A stretch of 19,512 bases of DNA from UBA5336 sp964506685 (GCA_964506685.1 CAZDMQ010000065.1:1-19512), one strand, 5' to 3'; counted from the first letter of the stretch, positions 6,853 through 14,650 are shown. Notes: generated by a model from the sequence alone, not told the origin. Numbers and translations: made by a program.

Positions 6853-7343
6853 GGAAAAAAATTCTTGGGACTGATTCGGCCAAGATGCGCCACTATGGCG
6901 AAGCAACAAAAACTCGACGAGCTTGGAAATCTGAGAAATTCGGAAATCAAGGAAAAAAATCCGATACATCGATTGAACTCTGGGCCGAGGCCTTTCTCAA
7001 AGAAGAGGGTTTTAATTATGTTAAACAAAAAGCGGTTCGATATCTGAACTATGACTTTTATTTACCTGACCAAAACATCTTAATTGAAATTCAGGGAGAT
7101 TATCACCATATCAATCCAAGGGTTTATCCAAATGGCCCCAAGAATGATCTTCAAAAAGAAAATTTGGTCAAAAATCAAAACAAAAAAGATATTGCCGAAT
7201 CATGCAATATTCCTTTGCTGGCTGTTTGGCAATTGGATATTGAAAAAGGTCCCGATCAAACAAAGAAGCAAATTTTGAAATTTATTCAAAAGTGGGCAAA
7301 TTACAACCAGTACGTATATGAAGAGACAGACTATGAAAGATAA
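6789..7343 (+). CDS. Vsr/DUF559-like endonuclease
   Basis: A 184-residue protein with a Vsr-like nuclease core: a conserved SIELWAEAFLKEEGFNYVKQ helix, YDFYLPDQNILIEIQGDYHH (catalytic Asp in YDFYLP, then E-x-Q-G-D-x-x-H), and a LLAVWQLDIE strand near the end. The core resembles the nuclease parts of the genes at 1 and 5701, but there is no repeat array. The chosen ATG has a strong SD (AAGGAG at 6778-6783, 5-base spacing) and makes a 64-base overlap with the previous gene. A downstream ATG at 6849 overlaps that gene's stop as ATGA, would give 164 residues and keeps the whole nuclease core, so it is a real alternative. A free-standing homing or repair-like nuclease is the likeliest role. Confidence 0.75.
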   Translation: MFSGSVWKNPKQEILKIRREMRKKILGTDSAKMRHYGEATKTRRAWKSEKFGNQGKKSDTSIELWAEAFLKEEGFNYVKQKAVRYLNYDFYLPDQNILIEIQGDYHHINPRVYPNGPKNDLQKENLVKNQNKKDIAESCNIPLLAVWQLDIEKGPDQTKKQILKFIQKWANYNQYVYEETDYER

Positions 7344-7575
7344 AGATTATAAGGTAACCATATCTATCGCGTCCTCCGCAATCAAAGCAAATAGATGGCA
7401 TGGCCATGCCACAATTGAAAAGATTATTACGAAAGACGTTGGCCAGCACGGAACAACTTTTGAGTCTGTTCTTTTAGATGAAGACGTTTCCATCGAAGGC
7501 CCGAAAGATCCGAAAATTTTAATTGACGCCTTTGCGCCCACAATTAGTCGAATTATTCTCGAGGATAAACAATGA
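7333..7575 (+). CDS. Small protein of unknown function
   Basis: An 80-residue protein, MKDKDYKVTISIA onward, probably alpha/beta (strands near KVTISIAS and TFESVLLD, helix near PKILIDAFAPTISRIIL). I do not recognise it. I prefer the ATG at 7333 because a GAAGAG purine run lies 8 bases upstream; an in-frame ATG at 7318 has no SD and would deepen the overlap with the nuclease gene. It overlaps the nuclease stop by 11 bases and the epimerase start by ATGA, so it is probably read on the same message. Confidence 0.6.
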   Translation: MKDKDYKVTISIASSAIKANRWHGHATIEKIITKDVGQHGTTFESVLLDEDVSIEGPKDPKILIDAFAPTISRIILEDKQ

Positions 7576-8555
7576 TCAAATCAAGTTCAAAATTTTGGGT
7601 CACTGGAGGTGCGGGGTTTTTGGGATCAAATATGATTCGAAAGCTCAACGAGAAAGGAATTAGCAACATTGTTTTGGTTGATGATGTTACAACCAAAAAG
7701 TTGGCCAACGTTAGAGACTTAAAAATTTGTGATTTGTTTTCTATTTCTGACTTCGCGACGAAAATTAAACAAGGAGGAGTCCCGACCAGAAAAGATTATA
7801 TTTTACATTTTGGCGCGGATTCCAGTACGCAAAGTGACGAAAGTGTTTTAAAAAACAATTTTGAATTTTCAAAAGATTTAGTTTGCTGGGGACAAAAAGC
7901 AAAGATTTATTTTGCTTCATCTGCGGGCGTTTACGGCAAAGAAGCTTGGAAAGTTAGAGAAGATCAAAAATTTTCCCCCTTAACATTGTATGCTTATTCT
8001 AAAGCCGTTTTTGATCAATGGATAGCAAGTAAAAGCAGATTGGATATTAATTGGTGTGGATTTCGAATTTTTAATTGTTGGGGACCGCATGAAGAATCAA
8101 AACCTTTAGGACAGATAAATCCTTTTTATCGTTATTATCTAAGCGGAAAGCAAGATGGAACCATTTCGGTTCTTAGCGGACATGACGGCTTTGAGCGTGA
8201 TGCTGTTACTCATTGTCGAGATTTTATTTATGTTGATGATGCCATTGATATGATGTGGTTTCTTATAGAACAAAATCAGAGCGGATTTTACAATATTGGA
8301 TCTGGCGACTCTTTCACTTTTGACGCGGTTGCTAAATACATAAAATCTGATCTAGACTTCTCTAAAAAAGAAGGCCAAGAGCCTATAAATATTGCTTATC
8401 GTCGGTTTCCCGATCATCTCAAAGGGAAGATTCAGCCATACACTCAAGCCGACATAACCAAAATAAGAAAGGCTGGATTTAGAAGCGCTACCCTAACCCT
8501 ACCTCAAGCTTGGCATAAATTTAAAATTTATCTAGAAGGGAAGAACAATGAATAA
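7572..8555 (+). CDS. hldD: ADP-L-glycero-D-manno-heptose 6-epimerase (HldD/RfaD-like)
   Basis: A 327-residue extended short-chain dehydrogenase that would convert ADP-D-glycero-heptose to the L-glycero form, the last step in making the LPS inner-core heptose donor. Seen in order: NAD(P)-binding VTGGAGFLGSN (10-20), FASSAGVYG with the catalytic Ser region (114-122), Y140-x3-K144 (YAYSK), FRIFNCWGP, a RDFIYVDD segment, and a C-terminal FPDHLKGKIQPYTQADITKIRKAGF stretch broken by typical substitutions. That last stretch closely follows the signature seen in bacterial HldD and sets it apart from GalE-type epimerases. Length matches the family (about 310-330). It overlaps the previous gene (ATGA) and the next (ATGA). 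The phage may adjust host LPS or make a sugar donor of its own; which one is inference. Confidence 0.85.
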   Translation: MIKSSSKFWVTGGAGFLGSNMIRKLNEKGISNIVLVDDVTTKKLANVRDLKICDLFSISDFATKIKQGGVPTRKDYILHFGADSSTQSDESVLKNNFEFSKDLVCWGQKAKIYFASSAGVYGKEAWKVREDQKFSPLTLYAYSKAVFDQWIASKSRLDINWCGFRIFNCWGPHEESKPLGQINPFYRYYLSGKQDGTISVLSGHDGFERDAVTHCRDFIYVDDAIDMMWFLIEQNQSGFYNIGSGDSFTFDAVAKYIKSDLDFSKKEGQEPINIAYRRFPDHLKGKIQPYTQADITKIRKAGFRSATLTLPQAWHKFKIYLEGKNNE

Positions 8556-9504
8556 AAGAGCGCTCCTCGTCGATGGGACTAACATATTTTGTATGCACTA
8601 CTCCGCCAACCCATCTATGGATCTTTCGGGAAATCCCATAGGAGGAACAAGAGGCACGCTTAACGCTCTCAAGAACATAGTTTCGGCTCTCAAGCCAGAT
8701 ATTGTTTATTTTGTTTTAGACGGGAAAGGAGGGTCAAGAAAAAAGCGCGCCCTTTATAAAGATTATAAAGATGGAAGAAAGCCTGTTGCGGGAAGGTTTT
8801 TCGAATTTGGTTCGCCTCAAGAAGCAAAAGAAAATAGAAATTATCAAACCTCTTGTTTGAAAAGGTTTTTGGGAACACTTCCTGTTTGTTTAATTGAGTC
8901 TGAAGATTGCGAAGCCGATGATGTGATTGGTTATATTTCTTCAAATGGCGAATATTTTGGCCACCGATCAAACATTATCGTTTCCTGCGATAAAGATTAT
9001 TACCAGCTTATTGGCGATAAGACGGTGGTTTATAATCCTCAATCAAAAAAGATAATCGATACTGAGTTTATGCTTAAAGAGCACGGAGTTCATCCCAAGC
9101 ATTGGCTGTTTGTCAAGGCAATTAATGGCGATTCTTCGGATAACGTCAAAGGAGTTAAAGGCTTTGGCCCTAAAACGATCGCTAAACTTTTTGCGGTAAA
9201 TGACCCCGAGGCTCAGTTGGATGTTGATATGATTATAAGCGCTTATAAATTTAGCGATGGGGACGATGATCGCCTTGCTTTAAAATATCAAAAATTAAAC
9301 GAGAACATCGACATAATTAAGCAAAACTGGAAGCTCATGAGTTTACAAAATCCTCTTATAAGCTTTACTCAAAAAGATTGGATCACGAAAGTTGTGGAAA
9401 GTTTTTCGCCCGCCTTGCTTCAAAAAAGCTTTGCGATTATGGTTCGTGACTCAGGTATTCCTTTTGACTTTCAGTTTTTGGAACCATTTAAAAGATTATT
9501 ATAG
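8548..9504 (+). CDS. 5'-3' exonuclease / flap nuclease (T4 RNase H, T5 FEN-like)
   Basis: A 318-residue FEN/PIN-family nuclease that would remove RNA primers and 5' flaps during lagging-strand synthesis. Metal-binding acids are in their usual order: D9 (LLVDG), D58 (FVLDGK), E122/D124/D125 (CEADDVIGY), D148/D150 (SCDKDYYQL) and D195/D198 (GDSSDNV). A helix-hairpin-helix-type DNA-binding motif follows (GVKGFGPKTIAKLF, about 202-215). A basic arch region (SRKKRALYKDYKDGRK) lies near 63-78. Length is close to T4 RNase H (305) and T5 exonuclease (291). It lies directly upstream of the helicase gene, consistent with a fork role. Confidence 0.88.
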   Translation: MNKRALLVDGTNIFCMHYSANPSMDLSGNPIGGTRGTLNALKNIVSALKPDIVYFVLDGKGGSRKKRALYKDYKDGRKPVAGRFFEFGSPQEAKENRNYQTSCLKRFLGTLPVCLIESEDCEADDVIGYISSNGEYFGHRSNIIVSCDKDYYQLIGDKTVVYNPQSKKIIDTEFMLKEHGVHPKHWLFVKAINGDSSDNVKGVKGFGPKTIAKLFAVNDPEAQLDVDMIISAYKFSDGDDDRLALKYQKLNENIDIIKQNWKLMSLQNPLISFTQKDWITKVVESFSPALLQKSFAIMVRDSGIPFDFQFLEPFKRLL

Positions 9505-9510
9505 GATATT

Positions 9511-10875
9511 ATGGAAGAAACAAACATTTCAAAAGAATTTGGCGCTTCATTTGAATTGAAAATTATTCAAGCCCTATTGTCGGATAAACAATACGGAGAG
9601 CAGATTATCGATATTTTGTCGCCTGATTTATTCGATCAAGATTATGCTAAAAACCTCGCCAGCCTAGTAAAAAAATATTTTACTGAATATAAATCATTTC
9701 CCACTCCGCAATTGCTGGAAACTCTTTGCAAACAAGAGATTTCAAACAAGTTTATTCAGCAAAAATGTATTGAGACATTAAAAGTAATGAAGGCCAAACC
9801 TCTTAATGGAGATGGGCCTTATGTAAAAGATAATTCGCTAAAGTATTTCAAAACACAACATTTAAAGAATACGCTCCTGGAAGATATTATTCCAAGAATT
9901 CAAAAGGCAAACTTTGAGGAAATTGTCCCCGTCATGCAAAAAGCAATGCTTCAAGGGTCCGATCGAAATGTTGGATATGATTACATTGCCGACGAAGAAG
10001 TTCGATTTATCGAAGAAAAAGAAAGGACCATCCCGACCCCTTGGAAATATGTCAACACCATGCTTAATGGTGGTGGATGGGGGAAAGGAAGGCTTGTTGT
10101 TTTCTTGGGCCCGGCAGGTTCGGGCAAGTCTATGTTTATGGTAAACTCCGGCGTGGGCGCTTTGAAGGCAGGGAAAACTGTTGTTCATTACACGCTTGAG
10201 CTTGACGCTATTGATGTTGCTCGACGGTATGATGCTTGTCTTACCGGTGTTGAGATTAATTCGATTCCAAGCGCAAAAAAAGAAGTTTTGTTCAAACTTA
10301 AGAAAACTCTTCCCGAGGGCGCCAAGCTCATTATTAAAGAATATCCAATGAGGTCCGTTGGGGTTCAGACAATCAAATCTCATTTGGCCAAATTACGCCT
10401 TCAAGGAATTGAGCCTGATATGATTGTTGTGGACTATGGAGGAATTCTAAAAGATGACGAAGGAGGAGAAGGAAGGTTTGCTCTTGACAACATATTTTCC
10501 TCTTTGAGAGCTCTGGGGCAAGAACACAAGATTCCGGTGATCACAGGCGCCCAAGCCAATCGCTCCGCCGTCAATGAAGACATTGTCCGCCCAGATCATA
10601 TCGCAGAAGGCTTTGTGATTCTCATGCACTGCGACATTATGATTACAATTTCAAGGCCGATGGATTTAAGAACCGCAGGCTTAGGAAAGCTTTATTTCGC
10701 CAAATCAAGACAGGGAGCCGATGGACAGATTGTTGGATACATTATGGATACATCCAAAGCTTCTATTGAAATTCAAGAACTTACGGAAGATCTCGAAGAA
10801 AAAATTAATAACGCGTTTAAAACTGAAGATGAACAAGTTATGGAAAACATGAAAAAAGCCCTTAAAGGAGGATAA
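9511..10875 (+). CDS. Replicative DNA helicase, DnaB/T4 gp41 family
   Basis: A 454-residue hexameric RecA-type (SF4) helicase expected to unwind DNA ahead of the polymerase, moving 5'-3' on the lagging strand. The N-terminal helical domain (about 10-150: FELKIIQALLSDKQYGEQII, SPDLFDQDYAKNLA, FPTPQLLETL) matches the DnaB N-terminal fold used for primase contact. The ATPase domain shows Walker A GPAGSGKS (200-207), catalytic Glu in YTLE (230), Walker B DMIVVDYGG (303-311), ITGAQANRSA sensor motif (about 345-355) and a late LYFAKSRQGADG segment with an arginine-finger candidate. Length is close to T4 gp41 (475). The last codons contain the SD for the next gene (AAAGGAGGA). No primase gene is visible in this window. 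Confidence 0.88.
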   Translation: MEETNISKEFGASFELKIIQALLSDKQYGEQIIDILSPDLFDQDYAKNLASLVKKYFTEYKSFPTPQLLETLCKQEISNKFIQQKCIETLKVMKAKPLNGDGPYVKDNSLKYFKTQHLKNTLLEDIIPRIQKANFEEIVPVMQKAMLQGSDRNVGYDYIADEEVRFIEEKERTIPTPWKYVNTMLNGGGWGKGRLVVFLGPAGSGKSMFMVNSGVGALKAGKTVVHYTLELDAIDVARRYDACLTGVEINSIPSAKKEVLFKLKKTLPEGAKLIIKEYPMRSVGVQTIKSHLAKLRLQGIEPDMIVVDYGGILKDDEGGEGRFALDNIFSSLRALGQEHKIPVITGAQANRSAVNEDIVRPDHIAEGFVILMHCDIMITISRPMDLRTAGLGKLYFAKSRQGADGQIVGYIMDTSKASIEIQELTEDLEEKINNAFKTEDEQVMENMKKALKGG

Positions 10876-10877
10876 AA

Positions 10878-11216
10878 ATGAGCAAATTAACTTTTGACGA
10901 ATACCAAAAACAAGCCTTATCGACAGCTATCTACCCTGATAGAGGAAACAATCTTTATTATCCTTGTCTAGGGCTCGGCGGAGAGTGTGGAGAAGTGCTT
11001 GAAAAGGTTAAAAAGATTATGCGAGATAAGGGTGGCGTTGTTTCCGAAGAAGATCGAGAAGCAATCAAGAAAGAATTAGGAGACGTTAGTTGGTATCTGG
11101 CCAGCCTCGCTTATGAACTTAACTTAACCATGGAAGAGGTAGCACAAGCAAACCTTGACAAACTCGCCCAAAGAAAAGAAAAAGGAACCATTCAGGGCTC
11201 TGGGGATAATCGGTAA
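10878..11216 (+). CDS. MazG-like nucleoside triphosphate pyrophosphohydrolase
   Basis: A 112-residue all-alpha NTP pyrophosphatase. The metal-binding motif is GLGGECGEVLEKVKK (E36, E39) followed by KKELGDVSWYL (E66, D69), the ExxE...ExxD pattern of the MazG superfamily. The tail NLDKLAQRKEKGTIQGSGDNR is also typical of phage members. It would hydrolyse (d)NTPs or related nucleotides such as modified NTPs or alarmones to monophosphates; the true substrate cannot be read from sequence. A near-perfect SD (AAAGGAGG) lies inside the end of the helicase gene, only 2 bases separate stop and start, and it overlaps the HNH gene by TAATG. Confidence 0.85.
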   Translation: MSKLTFDEYQKQALSTAIYPDRGNNLYYPCLGLGGECGEVLEKVKKIMRDKGGVVSEEDREAIKKELGDVSWYLASLAYELNLTMEEVAQANLDKLAQRKEKGTIQGSGDNR

Positions 11217-11692
11217 TGATTACTTGCACTAAGTGCAAAAAGACAAAGCGTGAAGATGAATTTCACCGAGACCGAAAAAATAAGTCAGGATTTAAATCGG
11301 TTTGCAAAAAGTGCGACAACAAAAGAAGAAAAGAATACAGCCAAACATTAGACGGAAAGTATTCCGAATACAATCATCACGCCAAAGAAAGAGGTATAGA
11401 TTTTAATTTAACAAAAGAACAATTTAGTTTGTTTTGGAAGATGCCATGCTCTTACTGTAATTCTCCAATTCAAACTATTGGAATTGATCGACTTGATAGT
11501 TCGAAAGGTTACGAAATTGACAATTGTGTTTCTTGCTGTTTTGTTTGTAACTCAATGAAAAATGGACACCAAAAAAAGTTTTTTTTGGAACATATTGATA
11601 AGATTTGCGATTTTCAAAAAAGTCAGAAGGCGACCAAAAAATCTTGGATTCCTTCTTGGTTTCGAAGTATAGTTAAACTTTACCTTGTTTAA
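11216..11692 (+). CDS. HNH endonuclease (free-standing, homing type)
   Basis: A 158-residue protein with two zinc-ribbon-like parts. The N-terminal CTKC...CKKC (C4, C7, C30, C33) is a common DNA-contact finger in phage HNH proteins. The HNH core is PCSYCN (C78, C81), TIGIDRLDSSKGYEIDN, then CVSCCFVCNSMK (C104-C111, N112, K115). In the core the usual catalytic His region reads GIDRLD, a variant seen in other phage HNH enzymes, so activity is plausible but not certain. It sits immediately upstream of the ribonucleotide reductase gene, a well-known preferred neighbourhood for phage homing endonucleases. It starts within a TAATG overlap with the MazG-like gene. Confidence 0.85.
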   Translation: MITCTKCKKTKREDEFHRDRKNKSGFKSVCKKCDNKRRKEYSQTLDGKYSEYNHHAKERGIDFNLTKEQFSLFWKMPCSYCNSPIQTIGIDRLDSSKGYEIDNCVSCCFVCNSMKNGHQKKFFLEHIDKICDFQKSQKATKKSWIPSWFRSIVKLYLV

Positions 11693-11714
11693 TTCAGTAG
11701 CTGGAGGAACTTGA

Positions 11715-13649
11715 ATGTCGGATAATGATTTTACCCAGACTGGGACACCCTTATATTCTCAATTTATACATTTGTCGAGATACTCTAGATGGCTAGAAAA
11801 AGAAAAAAGAAGAGAGACTTGGGATGAGACTGTTACGAGGTATATTGATTTTTTCATCCGCAGATTCCCCGAACTAAAAGAAGAAATTCAAGAATGTAAA
11901 AAGTATATTAAAAACTTTAAGGTCATGCCTTCTATGCGCGCTCTTATGGCCGCCGGTCCCGCCCTAGAAAAAGACGAAGTGGCAGGATACAACTGCTCTT
12001 ATGTTGCCATTGATCACCCACGAGCATTTGATGAAATTCTTTATATTCTTACTTGCGGAACAGGGGTTGGCTTTTCTGTTGAAAGACAGTTTGTTTCGAA
12101 GCTTCCTGAGGTTGCCGAAGAGTTTTACGAAACCGAAACTGTAATTCACGTTAGAGATTCAAGAATTGGTTGGGCCAAGGCTTTCAGAGAGCTTATTAGC
12201 TTGCTTTACGCTGGACAAATTCCTCAGTGGGACCTAACAAAGATTCGTCCCGCAGGAGCGCGACTTAAAACTTTTGGAGGTAGAGCTTCAGGTCCTGATC
12301 CGCTTAATCAATTATTTTTGTTTACAATTGATCTTTTCAAAAGAGCCTCAGGAAGAAAGCTTAATTCAATTGAGTGTCATGATTTAGTTTGCAAAATTGC
12401 TGATGTTGTTATTTGTGGCGGCGTCAGGCGTAGTGCTCTTATATCGTTGTCGAACCCTTCAGATGACCGAATGAGATTGGCCAAATCAGGCCAGTGGTGG
12501 ATTGATAATTCGCAGCGCGCTCTTTCAAATAATTCTGCTTGCTATACAGAAAAGCCTTCTTTTGAGGTCTTTCTAAAAGAGTGGAACTCTTTATACGAAA
12601 GCAAGAGCGGAGAAAGAGGGTTCTTTTCACGCACTGCTTGCGAAAAACAAATAAAAAGAAATGGGCGCCGAGAAGTTGTTGAAGGCGTCGGCTGCAACCC
12701 GTGCTCCGAAATCATATTGAGATCTGCCCAGTTTTGCAACCTTAGCGAGGTAATTCTTCGACCAGAAGACGATCTAGAAACAATTTCAGAAAAAGTTAAA
12801 GTGGCAACAATTTTTGGAACTCTGCAGTCTTCTCTTACAAACTTTAGATATATCAGAAACATTTGGAAAAAGAATTGCGAAGAAGAGAGGCTTCTTGGAG
12901 TTTCTCTTACTGGAATTATGGACCACCCTGTTCTTGGAGACCCGGCGGCCGATAACCATGAAAAGCTTGCCGAATGGCTTACTCAACTAAAAGAGGTAGC
13001 CATTAAAACAAATAAAGAATGGTCGCAAAAACTTGGAGTTAATCAAAGCACGGCCATTACATGCGTAAAACCAAGTGGAAACGTAAGTCAGCTTACAAAT
13101 ACTTCTTCCGGGATTCATCCAAGATATTCAAAATACTATATTCGAACTGTTCGTGCTGATTCCAAAGATCCGTTAGCTCAATTCATGAAAGAAAGAAGCT
13201 TTCCTTGCGAGCAAGACGTAATGAATTCAAACAATTTAGTGTTTAGTTTTCCTGTTAAATCGCCCAATTCAAAGTATTATGCAAACACTGTTGGCGCCTT
13301 AAATCAGCTAACTCTTTGGAATCTTTATCAAATTCATTGGTGTGAACACAAACCTTCTTGCACTGTGTATTATACCGATGATGAATTCTTGGAGGTCGGA
13401 TCTTTTTTGTGGAATCATTTTGATGAAATTTCTGGCGTCTCTTTTCTTCCTTATTCTGACCATGTTTATCAACAAGCTCCATACCAGCCTGTCTCTGAAG
13501 AAAAATGGAAAGAATTTTGTGAAAAAATGCCAGAAGAGATTGACTGGAATGATTTAAAAAGTTTTGAAAAAGAAGACACAACAAAATCTTCACATACAAT
13601 GGCTTGCACCGGCGGCGTGTGCGAAATTGTTGACTTAACCGAAGAATAA
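11715..13649 (+). CDS. nrdJ: Class II (adenosylcobalamin-dependent) ribonucleotide reductase, monomeric RTPR type
   Basis: A 644-residue ribonucleoside-triphosphate reductase making dNTPs with coenzyme B12 as radical source. Active-site residues: C94 (GYNCSY) and C341 (QFCNLSE) as the reducible disulfide pair, and N328-P-C330-S-E332 with C330 as the thiyl-radical Cys. The C-terminal tail has the redox pair C631/C636 (ACTGGVC, CX4C) that re-reduces the active site. FKVMPSMRALMAAG, TCGTGVGFSVERQ and GGVRRSALISL are further family blocks. It is shorter than the Lactobacillus leichmannii enzyme (739). There is no sign of a separate small subunit, as expected for class II. SD GGAGGAA is at 11702-11708. 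B12 dependence means activity requires a host that makes or imports cobalamin. Confidence 0.92.
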   Translation: MSDNDFTQTGTPLYSQFIHLSRYSRWLEKEKRRETWDETVTRYIDFFIRRFPELKEEIQECKKYIKNFKVMPSMRALMAAGPALEKDEVAGYNCSYVAIDHPRAFDEILYILTCGTGVGFSVERQFVSKLPEVAEEFYETETVIHVRDSRIGWAKAFRELISLLYAGQIPQWDLTKIRPAGARLKTFGGRASGPDPLNQLFLFTIDLFKRASGRKLNSIECHDLVCKIADVVICGGVRRSALISLSNPSDDRMRLAKSGQWWIDNSQRALSNNSACYTEKPSFEVFLKEWNSLYESKSGERGFFSRTACEKQIKRNGRREVVEGVGCNPCSEIILRSAQFCNLSEVILRPEDDLETISEKVKVATIFGTLQSSLTNFRYIRNIWKKNCEEERLLGVSLTGIMDHPVLGDPAADNHEKLAEWLTQLKEVAIKTNKEWSQKLGVNQSTAITCVKPSGNVSQLTNTSSGIHPRYSKYYIRTVRADSKDPLAQFMKERSFPCEQDVMNSNNLVFSFPVKSPNSKYYANTVGALNQLTLWNLYQIHWCEHKPSCTVYYTDDEFLEVGSFLWNHFDEISGVSFLPYSDHVYQQAPYQPVSEEKWKEFCEKMPEEIDWNDLKSFEKEDTTKSSHTMACTGGVCEIVDLTEE

Positions 13650-13658
13650 AACTATATA
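13630..13658 (+). promoter_or_regulatory. Possible sigma70-like promoter at the end of nrdJ
   Basis: TTGACT (13630-13635), 17-base spacer, TATATA (13653-13658), overlapping the nrdJ stop and upstream of the small membrane-protein gene. The -35 is 5/6 and the -10 4/6 consensus. Transcription would begin close to the SD (ACAGGAG), leaving a very short leader, so the call is tentative. Confidence 0.35.
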
Positions 13659-13675
13659 AGACAGGAGACTTTGCT

Positions 13676-13918
13676 ATGGAAGATGTAATGAAATGGGTAA
13701 TGGAAAATTGGGTTGTTGTGCTTGGTTTGGTATATATGTTGCTTAATGTTGTCAACGGCGTGCTTTTGCTTGTTCCTGGCGAACAAGGCGAGGAAAAAGG
13801 CGGATGGCTCCACACTATCCGATCTTGGCTTGATCGAATTTCTGTGTTGACAAATTCCGACGCTGACGGGACATTAAAAACGCCCGTGGTTAGCAAATCA
13901 ACTAAAAAAGCGAAATAA
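13676..13918 (+). CDS. Small single-TM membrane protein
   Basis: An 80-residue protein with one hydrophobic segment (about 11-33, WVVVLGLVYMLLNVVNGVLLL), no cleavable-signal features, and a charged C-terminal half ending in Lys-rich KSTKKAK. SD ACAGGAG lies 8 bases before the ATG; a second in-frame ATG four codons later is a poorer choice. Small one-TM phage proteins are often lysis, exclusion or inhibitor proteins. Nothing here identifies a holin or spanin, so the function is unknown. It is followed by 135 bases without a gene. Confidence 0.65.
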   Translation: MEDVMKWVMENWVVVLGLVYMLLNVVNGVLLLVPGEQGEEKGGWLHTIRSWLDRISVLTNSDADGTLKTPVVSKSTKKAK

Positions 13919-13970
13919 TTGACGACCACACCACTAAAGTAGCAACTATCTTGTTGTCTGAAATCAATAT

Positions 13971-13989
13971 GTTGTCCAACTCGGACAAC
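13971..13989 (+). other. Stem-loop 1 in the 13919-14053 spacer
   Basis: GTTGTCC (13971-13977), loop AACTC, GGACAAC (13983-13989): a perfect 7-bp stem. An upstream GTTGTC at 13953-13958 could pair with the same right arm, so two exclusive folds are possible. No gene is seen in this spacer on either strand. Confidence 0.5.
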
Positions 13990-14000
13990 GTTTACCTTTG

Positions 14001-14018
14001 GGGCAACACCGATTGCCC
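14001..14018 (+). terminator. Stem-loop 2, possible terminator of the nrdJ-side transcript
   Basis: GGGCAA (14001-14006), 6-base loop, TTGCCC (14013-14018). Only two T follow, so this is at best a weak intrinsic terminator; a processing or insulating hairpin is equally possible. The next promoter's -35 begins immediately after it. Confidence 0.35.
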
Positions 14019-14047
14019 TTGACAGACTCCTCGATCCGACCTAAGCT
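14019..14047 (+). promoter_or_regulatory. Promoter for the 5'-nucleotidase gene, possibly leaderless
   Basis: A perfect -35 TTGACA (14019-14024), 17 bases, and -10 TAAGCT (14042-14047, fits TAnnnT). The ATG is at 14054, where transcription would be expected to start, and there is no SD between. This geometry is that of a leaderless mRNA. Confidence 0.5.
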
Positions 14048-14053
14048 GTCCGC

Positions 14054-14650
14054 ATGTACAAAGACGTGCCTATACTTTTGGATGTCGATTCGGTGCTGTC
14101 CGATTTCGAAGGAAAAATTTTATCTTACGTAAACAATCGTTTTGGCAAATCTTGGACAAGACAAGACACCGCCACAAAAGATATGCGATCTTTTTTTCGT
14201 GAATTTAATTGCTGGGATGACCTAGCCGAAGATTTTGTAAAATCGGTTGGATTTGCTCAGCAGATGGAGATTTTGCCCGGAGCTCAACAGTTCTACCAAG
14301 ATCTTAAATCTCTTGATCAACCCATTGTCTTTGTGACATCTCCTTATAAAAATTCTCCCACGTGGATGTATGATCGCCAAAAATGGCTCGAAAAACATTT
14401 TGAGGCCACGCGGAATAATGTAATTTTTACCAAGTGTAAACAATATGTTGGTGGTGTCACACTTATTGATGACAATGTTGACAATGTAATTTATTGGTCA
14501 ACATACAATTCCCAACACGCAATTTTGTTTGAAAATCTTTGGAATAAAAAAAAATCAACCGAAGCTGGGCACGTGGAACGTTTCGACAATTACGATGCCA
14601 TTGTTGACTATCTCCGCAAGGAGCTTATGTTGATGGATGTCGGATGGTAA
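14054..14650 (+). CDS. 5'(3')-deoxyribonucleotidase-like HAD phosphatase
   Basis: A 198-residue HAD-superfamily phosphatase of the NT5C/deoxyribonucleotidase type, expected to dephosphorylate (d)NMPs. HAD motif I is LLDVDSVLSDF (D10 nucleophile, D12 acid/base); motif II is FVTSP (T95), followed by the family-typical TWMYDRQKWLEKHF; motif IV is TLIDDNVDNV (D139, D140). Motif I has Ser in place of the common Gly (DVDGVL), a tolerated change. Length is typical (about 190-200). It opens a new transcription unit behind a strong -35 and a probable leaderless start. With NrdJ and the MazG-like enzyme it suggests active remodelling of nucleotide pools. It overlaps the next small gene by 7 bases. Confidence 0.8.
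   Translation: MYKDVPILLDVDSVLSDFEGKILSYVNNRFGKSWTRQDTATKDMRSFFREFNCWDDLAEDFVKSVGFAQQMEILPGAQQFYQDLKSLDQPIVFVTSPYKNSPTWMYDRQKWLEKHFEATRNNVIFTKCKQYVGGVTLIDDNVDNVIYWSTYNSQHAILFENLWNKKKSTEAGHVERFDNYDAIVDYLRKELMLMDVGW

Noticed and set aside
9862..10383. Minus-strand frame of 173 residues inside the helicase gene
   Set aside because: Antisense shadow of the Walker A region; no start signal or domain.
11216..13649. Group I intron carrying the HNH gene within nrdJ
   Set aside because: nrdJ is continuous from start to the CX4C tail, and the HNH frame runs directly from the MazG-like stop with no intron-sized non-coding flanks.
13676..13918. Holin call for the single-TM protein
   Set aside because: Only one TM segment with no lysis genes nearby; many small phage membrane proteins look the same.
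13255..13929. Minus-strand frame of 224 residues across the nrdJ end and small membrane gene
   Set aside because: It runs antisense to an unmistakable reductase C-terminus and has a Ser/Thr/Phe-rich composition with no motif.
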